Source of the DNA: an uncultured Synergistia bacterium
Lineage (GTDB): Bacteria > Eremiobacterota > SpSt-956 > JAKJGF01
Length of the DNA stretch: 8,650 nt
Direction: 5' to 3'
NCBI GenBank assembly: GCA_937888925.1
Contig: CALARM010000718.1
Coordinates: forward strand, 1 to 8,650
Made by a program: the position numbers and the translations under genes. The notes beneath the pieces were generated by a model that saw nothing but the letters and a program-made list of their open reading frames with translations, searched no databases and was not told the origin of the DNA. Of the stretch, positions 1 through 6,260 are shown piece after piece. The first letter of the stretch is position 1. The number at the start of each line of letters is the position of its first letter.

Positions 1-198
1 AAAGCAAATTTCGATGCTCCCTTTATCATGAAAAAAGGAAGTACTGTTCTTGACTTTGCCGAAAGGGTTCATAAAGATCTGAAAGCCGGCCTCCAGTATG
101 CAAGGATATGGGGCTCATCAGAAAAATACACAGGTCAGAGAGTAAACAGGGATTATGAAGTCTGCGACGAAGATATTATAGAATTGAAAGTTTTTTAG
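1..198 (+). CDS. C-terminal TGS domain of a DRG/Obg-like GTPase (5'-truncated by the window)
   Basis: Frame 1 is open from the first base to a TAG at 196-198, giving 65 residues of a protein that starts upstream of the window. The end matches the TGS domain of developmentally regulated GTP-binding (DRG) and related Obg-type GTPases. Seen here are a segment like FIMKKGSTVLDFAERVHKDL, then YARIWGSS, and a close in which DEDIIEL precedes the last residues (the usual end of DRG TGS domains). In that family the TGS fold follows the G domain and is thought to contact RNA or the ribosome. The G1-G5 motifs are not in the window, so the GTPase assignment rests on the TGS tail alone; other TGS proteins (YchF, SpoT/RelA) fit the sequence less well. 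A heptad repeat array begins on the last base of the stop codon, and trxB follows 121 bp later on the same strand. Confidence 0.8.
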   Translation, partial: KANFDAPFIMKKGSTVLDFAERVHKDLKAGLQYARIWGSSEKYTGQRVNRDYEVCDEDIIELKVF

Positions 199-294
199 TG
201 AATCGTGAGTCGTGAGTCGTGAGACGTGAATAGTGAAATCAAGATGGCCTACGGTCACCGGTCACTGGTCACTGCTCACTGCTCACTGCTCACT
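198..294. repeat. Heptad inverted element 1
   Basis: Six 7-bp units of the form GTGANNN occupy 198-239 (GTGAATC, GTGAGTC, GTGAGTC, GTGAGAC, GTGAATA, GTGAAAT). After a 13-bp spacer, six more units occupy 253-294 (GGTCACC, GGTCACT twice, GCTCACT three times). The second array read in reverse complement (AGTGAGC) resembles the first, so the RNA could fold into a long imperfect hairpin whose register can slip by 7. The first unit shares its G with the TAG stop of the GTPase gene. The element fills nearly the whole gap before trxB and ends 8 bp before the trxB Shine-Dalgarno site. Confidence 0.85.
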
Positions 295-319
295 GAAACA
301 TGAAAGGAGTATATAACAA

Positions 320-1255
320 ATGGAAGAAAAACAACCATATAAAGTACTTATCATAGGCTCGGGGCCGGCAGGTATGACTGCTGCCCTCTATACGGCGAGA
401 GCCGATCTGTGTCCTGTAGTATTCGAAGGTAACCAGCCGGGAGGACAATTAACTATTACTACTGAAGTAGAAAATTTCCCCGGTTTTCCAGGAGGGATAA
501 TGGGCCCCGATCTTATGAATGAAATGAGAAAACAGGCGGAAAAATTCGGCGCCTTATTTATACAGAAAAATGTTGATTCTGTGGATTTTTCTGCAAAACC
601 TTTTAAAATAATGGCAGGCAAAGAAGCCTATCTTGCTAAAACAGTCATAATTGCTACAGGTGCTACGGCAAGATTACTGGGACTGGAGTCAGAGAAAAAA
701 CTTATGGGATATGGTGTTTCCGCATGTGCCACATGTGACGGTTTCTTTTTCCGCGATCAGGTTGTAATTGTAGTCGGAGGAGGAGATTCTGCCCTGGAAG
801 AAGCAAATTTCCTTACAAAATTTGCAAGTAAAGTTTACCTTGTCCACAGAAGAGATAAATTAAGAGGGTCAAAAATAATGCAGGCAAAAGCCGAGAAAAA
901 CCCTAAAATAGAATTTATCTGGAACAGTGTAGTAGAAGATATTCTTGGAGTGGAAGAAAAAGCAGTAAAAGGGGTAAAATTAAAAAATGTCATAACAGGG
1001 GAAATAACAGAGATGAAATGTGACGGAGTATTTGCAGCCATAGGTCACAGCCCCAATACGGAAATATTTAAAGGACAGGTAGATATAGACGAAAAGGGAT
1101 ATTTAGTCGTTAAAAATGGATCTCATACAAATATTCCGGGAGTATTTGCCGCAGGAGACGTTCATGATTTTACCTATCGCCAGGCAATTACCGCAGCAGG
1201 ATCAGGTTGCAGGGCAGCACTGGATGCAGAAAGATATCTGGAGAGTTTAGAATAA
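320..1255 (+). CDS. trxB: Thioredoxin reductase (NADPH, FAD flavoprotein)
   Basis: This is a 311-residue protein, the usual length for low-molecular-weight bacterial TrxB, which reduces thioredoxin with NADPH through FAD and a redox-active disulfide in the cytoplasm. The FAD-binding GSGPAG lies at residues 13-18 and the active-site pair is C136-A-T-C139. The NADPH-binding GGGDSA follows at 153-158. HRRDKLR at 176-182 is the HRRxxxR pattern that binds the NADPH 2'-phosphate, so NADPH rather than ferredoxin or F420 is the expected donor. The C-terminal FAD motif with G279-D280 is followed by the RQA segment. The ATG at 320 has AAAGGAG at 303-309, spaced 10 bp. No separate promoter was found in the heptad-filled gap upstream, so it may be transcribed with the GTPase gene. 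No thioredoxin gene lies in the window. Nothing looks truncated or unusual. Confidence 0.97.
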   Translation: MEEKQPYKVLIIGSGPAGMTAALYTARADLCPVVFEGNQPGGQLTITTEVENFPGFPGGIMGPDLMNEMRKQAEKFGALFIQKNVDSVDFSAKPFKIMAGKEAYLAKTVIIATGATARLLGLESEKKLMGYGVSACATCDGFFFRDQVVIVVGGGDSALEEANFLTKFASKVYLVHRRDKLRGSKIMQAKAEKNPKIEFIWNSVVEDILGVEEKAVKGVKLKNVITGEITEMKCDGVFAAIGHSPNTEIFKGQVDIDEKGYLVVKNGSHTNIPGVFAAGDVHDFTYRQAITAAGSGCRAALDAERYLESLE

Positions 1256-1290
1256 CTTAGGAATGAGTTCAAAATAACTGTCGCAAATGA

Positions 1291-1374
1291 GGGTGTTGGG
1301 TTATGGGTGTTGGGGGTTGGGTTAAGAAGCTTAAAACTTAAAACCTAAAACCCAAAACCCAAAACCTAAAACCT
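1291..1374. repeat. Heptad inverted element 2
   Basis: Five G-rich heptads at 1291-1325 (GGGTGTT, GGGTTAT, GGGTGTT, GGGGGTT, GGGTTAA) are followed after 7 bp by six heptads at 1333-1374 (AAAACTT, AAAACCT, AAAACCC twice, AAAACCT twice). The reverse complement of AAAACCC is GGGTTTT, so the two arrays pair as an imperfect hairpin closed by TTAAG/CTTAA around AAG. It lies between the convergent trxB and oxidoreductase genes, where it could slow or end transcription from either side, but there is no T-tract of a classical intrinsic terminator. The rest of the 227-bp gap (1256-1482) holds only heptad unit group 3 and about 80 bp with nothing I recognise. Confidence 0.85.
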
Positions 1375-1456
1375 GAGACAATTAATTAATTTTCATTCCT
1401 AACGGCCATAACCTGAGTGAACACAACGAAGTTTGAAAATTTGTGCCTCCCATCAC

Positions 1457-1484
1457 GCGTTACGCTTTATCCGTTACGCTTCTC
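1457..1484. repeat. Heptad array 3, single arm
   Basis: Four 7-bp units, GCGTTAC, GCTTTAT, CCGTTAC and GCTTCTC, run into the end of the minus-strand oxidoreductase gene; the last unit overlaps two bases of its TGA stop (1483-1485). No clear complementary array was found nearby, so this is either one arm only or a decayed element. The unit sequence differs from the other elements but the period is the same. Confidence 0.6.
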
Positions 1485-3006
1485 ATATAAAATTTTCTTT
1501 TAGAACCAGGCCGGCACACATCTGTGCCGAAACACATACTGTAACAATACCTGCACCGGGGAATACATACTGGCCTGTCTGATAGAGATTTTTTACAGGA
1601 CTTTTCAGGCTTCCTCTTTCTTTACCACTCTGTTCCACCGTGTGAGCAGGGCCCTGGAGGCCGCCTTTTGTGGCTCGTGTATATCTGTACATTGTAAGAG
1701 GAGTGGCGGTATTTTTAAGGAGAATTCTCTTTTCCAGATCAGGAATATAAAAAGACATATGTTTGATAATTTTTCCTGCAATTTCTTCTTTAAATTTATT
1801 ATATTCCGTTTTGTCGCCGTTTTTAATATACCAGTTCTGAGGGTGTTCGTAAGGAAAGAGGCAGGAAATATTAATACTTCTTTTACCGGGAGGGGCATTT
1901 TCTTTTCCTTCCACTGTAATTACGGAAGCTCTTGTGATGACATCAATATCCCATGCAAGAACTCTCTTATGATAGTCAGATCTGCATTCATCCATAGCAA
2001 AGGTGGTAACATGGTCAAGACCTTCCCCTTCTTCAATACCCAGGAATAACTGGAAGAGACTTCCTGATTGAACCTGTTTCTTTATCTTCTCAACAAAAGA
2101 TGTCTTTAAATATTCAGGTTCGAGAAGTTTTAAATAGGTTTCTTCATTGGAGGCATTGGAAATAATTACTTTTCCTTTAATAATATCGCCATTTTTAAGT
2201 ATAACACCGGAGGCTTTTTTATCTTCCACAAGAATCTTCGTCACGTCTTTAGAAACAACGACCTGTCCGTTGTGAGTGTCAATATACTCAACAAGTGCAT
2301 CTACAATGGTCTTTGTACCACCTTCTATTAAGCTCATACCTTCTCCGCCGTGATGGGCAGACCAGCAACCGGCAAAAGCGAGAAAACTCTGCTGTTCCAG
2401 AGGTAAAGTCGTATAATTGCCTACAGCAGAGGCAAAAATGATTAATTCTTCATCTCTAAAATAATGGTTCATAAAATCTATAGTCGTTTTATTCATACAT
2501 CGTAGCAGGAGATTATATTTTGTTAGAAGTTTTACCGGTATTTTTGCGCCCGAGGAAATATAAGCAAGTCCCTCACATATAAGCTTCATGTCCTTTAAAA
2601 ATTTTATAATATTTTTCTTTTCAGACGGAAAAAGAGACAGAAGATTGGCACTGTATTCGTCAATGTTAAGAGAAGCCTGAAGTGTTTTCGTTTTACTCTT
2701 TACCACATAGGAAGGCTCTAAAGAAACAGTCTTGATGTCTTTACCTGTCTTTTTGATTAATTCATAAATAGCTCCTCCGGGAGTTCTTACCTGAGTAACG
2801 CGATGTCCTCCTCCTTCAAAGAAAAAATCTCCTCTTTTAAACATAGTGGTGGCACCACCGGGAATAAAATGCTGTTCCAGCACAAGAACAGAAAGGCCTT
2901 TCTCTGTAAGATGAACGCCACAGGCAAGTCCCGCCATGCCGGAACCGATAATAATAACATCATAAGAATCTTTTTTTACTGTTTTCTCGTAAATAATTTT
3001 GTTCAT
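1483..3006 (-). CDS. CrtI/retinol-saturase-type FAD-dependent oxidoreductase
   Basis: The product (507 residues from the chosen start) belongs to the phytoene desaturase/carotene isomerase/all-trans-retinol 13,14-reductase family of FAD amine-oxidase-like enzymes. The N-terminal dinucleotide site GSGMAG is at residues 21-26, followed by the acidic ribose-binding E44 in VLVLEQH and then PGG. The family segment YRYTRATKGGLQGPAHT is at 440-456 and the C-terminal FAD site GQYVFPGAG at 478-486. I chose ATG 3006 over the TTG at 3012 because the GGAGG at 3014-3018 sits 7 nt from the ATG but only 1 nt from the TTG. A consensus promoter lies upstream at 3090-3117 and the leader contains heptad element 4. 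No phytoene synthase, GGPP synthase or other carotenoid gene is adjacent, so the substrate is unknown; the family also includes enzymes acting on other polyunsaturated or quinone-like lipids. Family assignment is firm, the reaction is not. Confidence 0.9.
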   Translation of the reverse strand: MNKIIYEKTVKKDSYDVIIIGSGMAGLACGVHLTEKGLSVLVLEQHFIPGGATTMFKRGDFFFEGGGHRVTQVRTPGGAIYELIKKTGKDIKTVSLEPSYVVKSKTKTLQASLNIDEYSANLLSLFPSEKKNIIKFLKDMKLICEGLAYISSGAKIPVKLLTKYNLLLRCMNKTTIDFMNHYFRDEELIIFASAVGNYTTLPLEQQSFLAFAGCWSAHHGGEGMSLIEGGTKTIVDALVEYIDTHNGQVVVSKDVTKILVEDKKASGVILKNGDIIKGKVIISNASNEETYLKLLEPEYLKTSFVEKIKKQVQSGSLFQLFLGIEEGEGLDHVTTFAMDECRSDYHKRVLAWDIDVITRASVITVEGKENAPPGKRSINISCLFPYEHPQNWYIKNGDKTEYNKFKEEIAGKIIKHMSFYIPDLEKRILLKNTATPLTMYRYTRATKGGLQGPAHTVEQSGKERGSLKSPVKNLYQTGQYVFPGAGIVTVCVSAQMCAGLVLKENFI

Positions 3007-3013
3007 AAACAAA

Positions 3014-3020
3014 CCTCCTT
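3014..3020 (-). promoter_or_regulatory. Shine-Dalgarno site that fixes the oxidoreductase start
   Basis: On the minus strand this reads AAGGAGG. It stands 7 nt before ATG 3006 and 1 nt before the in-frame TTG at 3012, so the ATG is the start. Confidence 0.9.
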
Positions 3021-3023
3021 TTT

Positions 3024-3083
3024 TCAGTTATCAGTTATCAGTTAAATGTATAAATACTGGTCACTGGTCATCACCCTTCACCC
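3024..3083. repeat. Heptad inverted element 4 in the oxidoreductase leader
   Basis: Three copies of TCAGTTA at 3024-3044 are followed after 11 bp by ACTGGTC, ACTGGTC, ATCACCC and TTCACCC at 3056-3083. ACTGGTC resembles the reverse complement of the first array (ACTGATA per unit), differing at a few positions, so a weak stem with 7-nt slippage is possible. The element lies between the predicted transcription start near 3083 and the Shine-Dalgarno site at 3014-3020, and so makes up most of the mRNA leader. Confidence 0.75.
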
Positions 3084-3089
3084 TTATAT

Positions 3090-3117
3090 ATTATATAAAT
3101 ATAAATAGTCGTGTCAA
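3090..3117 (-). promoter_or_regulatory. Consensus housekeeping-sigma promoter for the oxidoreductase gene
   Basis: On the minus strand TTGACA (plus positions 3112-3117) and TATAAT (3090-3095) are separated by 16 bp. Both hexamers match the sigma-70/sigma-A consensus exactly. Initiation would be near 3083, giving a leader of about 77 nt. Confidence 0.8.
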
Positions 3118-3121
3118 ATAA

Positions 3122-3150
3122 TTGCTATAAAAAAATATATATGTTATTAT
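3122..3150 (+). promoter_or_regulatory. Promoter for the methyltransferase-DUF4416 pair, giving a possibly leaderless mRNA
   Basis: TTGCTA at 3122-3127 and TATTAT at 3145-3150 are separated by 17 bp. Initiation 7-8 bp after the -10 box falls on or next to the ATG at 3158. The -35 box lies 4 bp from the -35 box of the divergent minus-strand promoter. A second, weaker choice is TGTCAA 3112-3117 with TATATA 3136-3141 (18 bp), which would leave only about a 10-nt leader. Confidence 0.55.
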
Positions 3151-3157
3151 ATGGCTT

Positions 3158-4297
3158 ATGAAAACTATAAATCTGATAGCTACTGCTACCTTTGGACTTG
3201 AAGCCATAGTGGCAGGCGAATTAAAAAATCTCGGTTATAATGCGGATAAGGTAGAAAACGGAAGGGTTACTTTTACAGGTGCAGAAACAGATATATGCCG
3301 CACAAATCTTCATCTTCGCACTTCTGACAGGGTTCTTATTAAAATGGGAGAGTTTCCTGCCACGACTTTTGAAGAATTGTTTGAAAAAACAAAGGCCCTT
3401 CCATGGGATGAATGGCTCCCGGAAGATGCATGTTTTCCTGTGGAAGGGAAATCTATAAGGTCAAAACTATTCAGTGTTCCCGACTGTCAGGCTATAGTAA
3501 AAAAAGCCATAGTGGAAAAACTCAAAAAGACTTACAAAAGAAGCTGGTTCAATGAAACAGGGGCAAAATATACAATAGAAGTGGGACTTCTTAAAGACAT
3601 AGCCACTCTCACTATAGACACAACAGGCCCCGGTCTTCACAGAAGAGGCTATAGAAAACTTGCAGGGCCGGCAACCCTTAAAGAAACCCTTGCAGCAGGA
3701 CTTATTTTAATAAGCAAATGGACTCATGACAGGGTATTAATAGATCCTTTCTGCGGCACCGGCACAATCCCTGTGGAAGCTGCCATGATAGGTCTTAATA
3801 TGCCACCCGGTCTCGGAAGAAATTTTGTCTCTGAAGAATGGCATAGAATACCTTCGTCTCTATGGGTTAAAGCAAGAGAAGAAGCAAAATCTTTTATTGT
3901 TCCTGATAGAGAATTACGTATACAGGGACTGGATATTAATGAAAAAATACTTGGTTCTGCCAGATATCATGCAAAGCAGGCAGGTGTAGATAAATTCATA
4001 CATTTTCAGTGCAGACCTGTAAGTGAATTGAGTTCCCGTTTTAAATACGGATTCATTATTACCAATCCTCCTTACGGAGAAAGAATGGGCGAGATTAAAG
4101 AGATTGAGAAACTTTACAGGGAGACAGGCAAAATCTTCGAAAGTCTTGACGGATGGTCTTATTATATAATAACATCCCATCCTGATTTCGAAAAACTCTT
4201 CAAAAGAAAAGCAGATAAAAAAAGAAAACTTTATAATGGTAAGATTCAGTGTTATTTACACCAATATTTCGGACCTGAGCCGAAGAAAGGCCCATAA
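3158..4297 (+). CDS. THUMP-domain class I SAM-dependent RNA methyltransferase (RlmL/YpsC/TrmN group)
   Basis: The 379-residue product has the size and order of the YpsC/RlmL N-half type: an N-terminal ferredoxin-like and THUMP region (about residues 1-155, opening with ATATFGLEAIVAGEL) and a Rossmann methyltransferase domain. SAM motif I is DPFCGTGT at 196-203 and the catalytic NPPYGER begins at N303; N/D-P-P-Y/F of this kind serves exocyclic amino methylation. The family makes N2-methylguanosine in 23S rRNA (RlmL, G2445) or in tRNA (TrmN/Trm14, G6), and the exact target cannot be read here. There is no Shine-Dalgarno sequence before ATG 3158, unlike every other gene in the window, and the promoter position suggests a leaderless transcript. 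DUF4416 follows after 2 bp, and AAAGG within the last codons supplies its ribosome site. Confidence 0.92.
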   Translation: MKTINLIATATFGLEAIVAGELKNLGYNADKVENGRVTFTGAETDICRTNLHLRTSDRVLIKMGEFPATTFEELFEKTKALPWDEWLPEDACFPVEGKSIRSKLFSVPDCQAIVKKAIVEKLKKTYKRSWFNETGAKYTIEVGLLKDIATLTIDTTGPGLHRRGYRKLAGPATLKETLAAGLILISKWTHDRVLIDPFCGTGTIPVEAAMIGLNMPPGLGRNFVSEEWHRIPSSLWVKAREEAKSFIVPDRELRIQGLDINEKILGSARYHAKQAGVDKFIHFQCRPVSELSSRFKYGFIITNPPYGERMGEIKEIEKLYRETGKIFESLDGWSYYIITSHPDFEKLFKRKADKKRKLYNGKIQCYLHQYFGPEPKKGP

Positions 4298-4299
4298 AC

Positions 4300-4854
4300 A
4301 TGGGGAAAATAAGACCTCCTAAAAAAGTAAAACTTTTCTGCGGCATGATCTCTTCCGATGAAGCACTGTTTAACAGCGTAATAGAAGATCTTACGTTAAA
4401 ATTTGGCTCTCTGGACAGTAAAAGTTCTGTTATGACTTTCAATCAGACTGATTACTACAAAGAAGAAATGGGAGAGAACCTTAAAAAATTCTTTGTAAGT
4501 TTTACACAACTTGTTGATTCTATCTTTCTTGTAGATGTAAAGATTTTCACACAGGAAATTGAAGAGAAATACTCCTTAAACGGGAAGAGAAGAATCAATC
4601 TCGACCCCGGTTATCTGTCAGAAGCGAAAATGGTTCTTGCCACAACAAAGGATCACCAGCACAGAATCTATATGGGTAAAGGTATATACGGTGAAGTAAC
4701 ACTGAAATTTAAGAATAAAACCTATGAGCCATGGGAATGGACCTATAATGATTATAAAAAAGAGGAATATATAACTTATTTTATAGAGTTAAGAAATATG
4801 CTTCGTCATCAGCTCGGAAGAAAACACAGTGATACCGGCGTGTCTGTTCCTTAA
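4300..4854 (+). CDS. DUF4416 family protein
   Basis: This 184-residue soluble protein matches DUF4416, a family of unknown function found in delta-proteobacteria-like and several deeply branching bacteria. Conserved-looking blocks are KPVKLF-like VKLFCG near residue 10, TDYY at 50-53 followed by EMGE, the core KRRINLDPGY (96-105), then KMVLATTKDHQHRIYMGKG (110-128) with GIYGEVTL, and a late aromatic block PWEWTYNDY (144-152). No signal peptide or membrane segment is visible. The start codon ATG at 4300 is 2 bp after the methyltransferase stop, with AAAGG at 4286-4290 spaced 9 bp, so the two genes are translationally close and co-transcribed. This association suggests, but does not show, a role in RNA or ribosome metabolism. 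The gene ends 13 bp from the convergent kinase gene, leaving no room for a separate terminator. Confidence 0.9.
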   Translation: MGKIRPPKKVKLFCGMISSDEALFNSVIEDLTLKFGSLDSKSSVMTFNQTDYYKEEMGENLKKFFVSFTQLVDSIFLVDVKIFTQEIEEKYSLNGKRRINLDPGYLSEAKMVLATTKDHQHRIYMGKGIYGEVTLKFKNKTYEPWEWTYNDYKKEEYITYFIELRNMLRHQLGRKHSDTGVSVP

Positions 4855-4867
4855 ATTATTTATCCTG

Positions 4868-6208
4868 TCAAAAGAATCCTGAAAATATAAGGGCAATAAC
4901 TACAAGAACCACAACTATTGTAGGCAGAAGATTTATGGCAGTCCCCATTATAGATATTACAAGCATTCCATAGCTCTGACTCTTCAGATCTTTGATTATA
5001 CCTTTTACTCCCAGTATGGTACCTGCGATAAAGGAAAGACCTACTATAAAGGGAGAGAGAAAAGACAGAGGGTATATACCTATGGAAAAGATGGTAAGAA
5101 AAGATGTAAGAACGGGAAGAACAAAACTCAGAAGGCCCGGATGAATATCTCCGAAGGTTTTTACTCTTCCCGGCTCCAAAGGCTCTCTTACAGCAGGAGA
5201 CATAAAACCATACTCTTTAAGGGCATATTCAATATCTGATTTCATTTCCATTGCACTCTGATATCTCTCGTCTCTTTCCAGTTTTATTGCTTTATTGATG
5301 ACTTTTTTAGTTATTTGACTTATAGAAGGATTAAAATTTTCCAATGGCGGAAAAAACAGAGGATTTTCCCTTTCTCTCGGATCACTTCCTGACATGAGAT
5401 AATGCATGGTTGCCCCCAGACTGTAAATGTCAGCCCTGTGATCTGTCTGTTTTTTTCCGTACTGTTCGGGAGCGGCAAAGCCCGGAGTTCCTATAGCCAT
5501 AGTATCTCTAGTCTTATGTTCTTTAAAGCTTCTTGCAATTCCAAAATCTATTAATTTTACCCGTCCGAATACATCTACAATGAGATTTTCCGGTTTTATA
5601 TCACGATAGATCAGGGGTTCGGGAAGATTATGAAGATAATTCAGGGTTTCACATACCTGTAAGGACCAGCTTAAAACGTCTTTTTCATCTATAAAGACAC
5701 CCATTTTTTTTGCATAAACATCCAGATTTTTCCCCTGAACATATTCCAGTACAAGATAATAGGTGCCAAGAAATTGAAACAGATCTATTGCTTTTACTAT
5801 CCCCGGATGAGAAAGCCTTGCAAGGGTGTCCCTTTCCTGCAAAAGAGCCATAGTCATTATTTCTTTTTCATTTATATCCGGAGAATAGGCTTCTTTTATT
5901 ATATATTTCAAATCTGTCATTATATCAATGGCCTGATATATACTTGCCATCCCCCCGACAGTAAAAAACTTAAGTCTGTATTTCTCTTTTAAAAGAAAAC
6001 CATCGGGAAGAACAAGAGCAGTTTTCTGAGGAGTAGTTACAGATATTCTGTTCTCTGCTATAGCTTCAGCACTATACCTGTTCCCATCAATTTTATTATA
6101 TTGCGGAATAGACGGGATTAATGATTCCGTCAAAACAAACCCGCACTCATGACAGAAACTCTCATTTTTATTTGTATATGTACCACAGGCAGGACATATT
6201 ATTTCCAT
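4868..6208 (-). CDS. Membrane-anchored Ser/Thr protein kinase with N-terminal zinc ribbon
   Basis: The product (446 residues from ATG 6208) begins with a Cys4 zinc ribbon, C5-x2-C8 and C19-x2-C22. After a linker comes a PknB-type kinase domain (about residues 77-330). Its nucleotide loop is TVGGMASIY, lacking the first glycine of the usual GxGGM pattern. It has K105 in IIKEAY, an RD-type catalytic loop IYRDIKPEN with D203 and N208, DFG at 221-223, and an APEQY motif with E248. All residues needed for phosphotransfer are present. About residues 358-443 are strongly hydrophobic with three or four predicted membrane spans and a very short tail, so the kinase and ribbon would face the cytoplasm with no extracellular sensor domain. 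The GTG at 6217 overlaps the GAGG site, so ATG 6208 (8 nt away) is the start. Substrates and signal are unknown; no phosphatase or FHA-domain gene is adjacent. Confidence 0.93.
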   Translation of the reverse strand: MEIICPACGTYTNKNESFCHECGFVLTESLIPSIPQYNKIDGNRYSAEAIAENRISVTTPQKTALVLPDGFLLKEKYRLKFFTVGGMASIYQAIDIMTDLKYIIKEAYSPDINEKEIMTMALLQERDTLARLSHPGIVKAIDLFQFLGTYYLVLEYVQGKNLDVYAKKMGVFIDEKDVLSWSLQVCETLNYLHNLPEPLIYRDIKPENLIVDVFGRVKLIDFGIARSFKEHKTRDTMAIGTPGFAAPEQYGKKQTDHRADIYSLGATMHYLMSGSDPRERENPLFFPPLENFNPSISQITKKVINKAIKLERDERYQSAMEMKSDIEYALKEYGFMSPAVREPLEPGRVKTFGDIHPGLLSFVLPVLTSFLTIFSIGIYPLSFLSPFIVGLSFIAGTILGVKGIIKDLKSQSYGMLVISIMGTAINLLPTIVVVLVVIALIFSGFF

Positions 6209-6214
6209 GAGGAA

Positions 6215-6220
6215 CACCTC
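6215..6220 (-). promoter_or_regulatory. Shine-Dalgarno site that fixes the kinase start
   Basis: The minus strand reads GAGGTG. GAGG (6217-6220) is 8 nt from ATG 6208 and physically overlaps the alternative GTG at 6217-6215, which rules the GTG out. Confidence 0.8.
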
Positions 6221-6227
6221 AGGGTTA

Positions 6228-6238
6228 ATTATAACATA
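6228..6238 (-). promoter_or_regulatory. Extended -10 promoter for the kinase gene
   Basis: The minus strand reads TATGTTATAAT, an extended -10 box (TG-N-TATAAT) with an exact TATAAT at plus positions 6228-6233. No good -35 box is seen, as is usual for extended -10 promoters. Initiation near 6221 would leave a leader of about 13 nt that still contains the GAGG site. The kinase can therefore be transcribed apart from the ureohydrolase gene 52 bp upstream. Confidence 0.6.
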
Positions 6239-6260
6239 AAATTTTCCTCTTTTACAGATT

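Noticed and set aside
198..294. Possible CRISPR array or attachment site in the repeat before trxB.
   Set aside because: The units are 7 bp with no spacers between them, and no cas, integrase or tRNA gene is near.
1291..1374. Intrinsic terminator or G-quadruplex between the convergent genes.
   Set aside because: The hairpin arms are long and imperfect with no following T-tract. The G-runs of three might fold as a quadruplex, but the same 7-bp period in elements without G-runs makes the heptad explanation better.
1642..2049. Open frame of 135 codons on the plus strand inside the oxidoreductase gene.
   Set aside because: It lies antisense to a clear enzyme gene, has no recognisable domain or ribosome site, and its composition follows from the opposite strand.
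3007..3012. TTG start for the oxidoreductase, which would add two residues.
   Set aside because: The TTG is 1 nt from GGAGG, too close for initiation; ATG 3006 has ideal 7-nt spacing.
3914..4442. Two minus-strand open frames of 80-90 codons inside the methyltransferase and DUF4416 genes.
   Set aside because: They are antisense to well-supported family proteins and show no motif or ribosome site.
6209..6217. GTG start for the kinase, which would add three residues.
   Set aside because: The GTG overlaps the GAGG site itself; ATG 6208 is spaced 8 nt.
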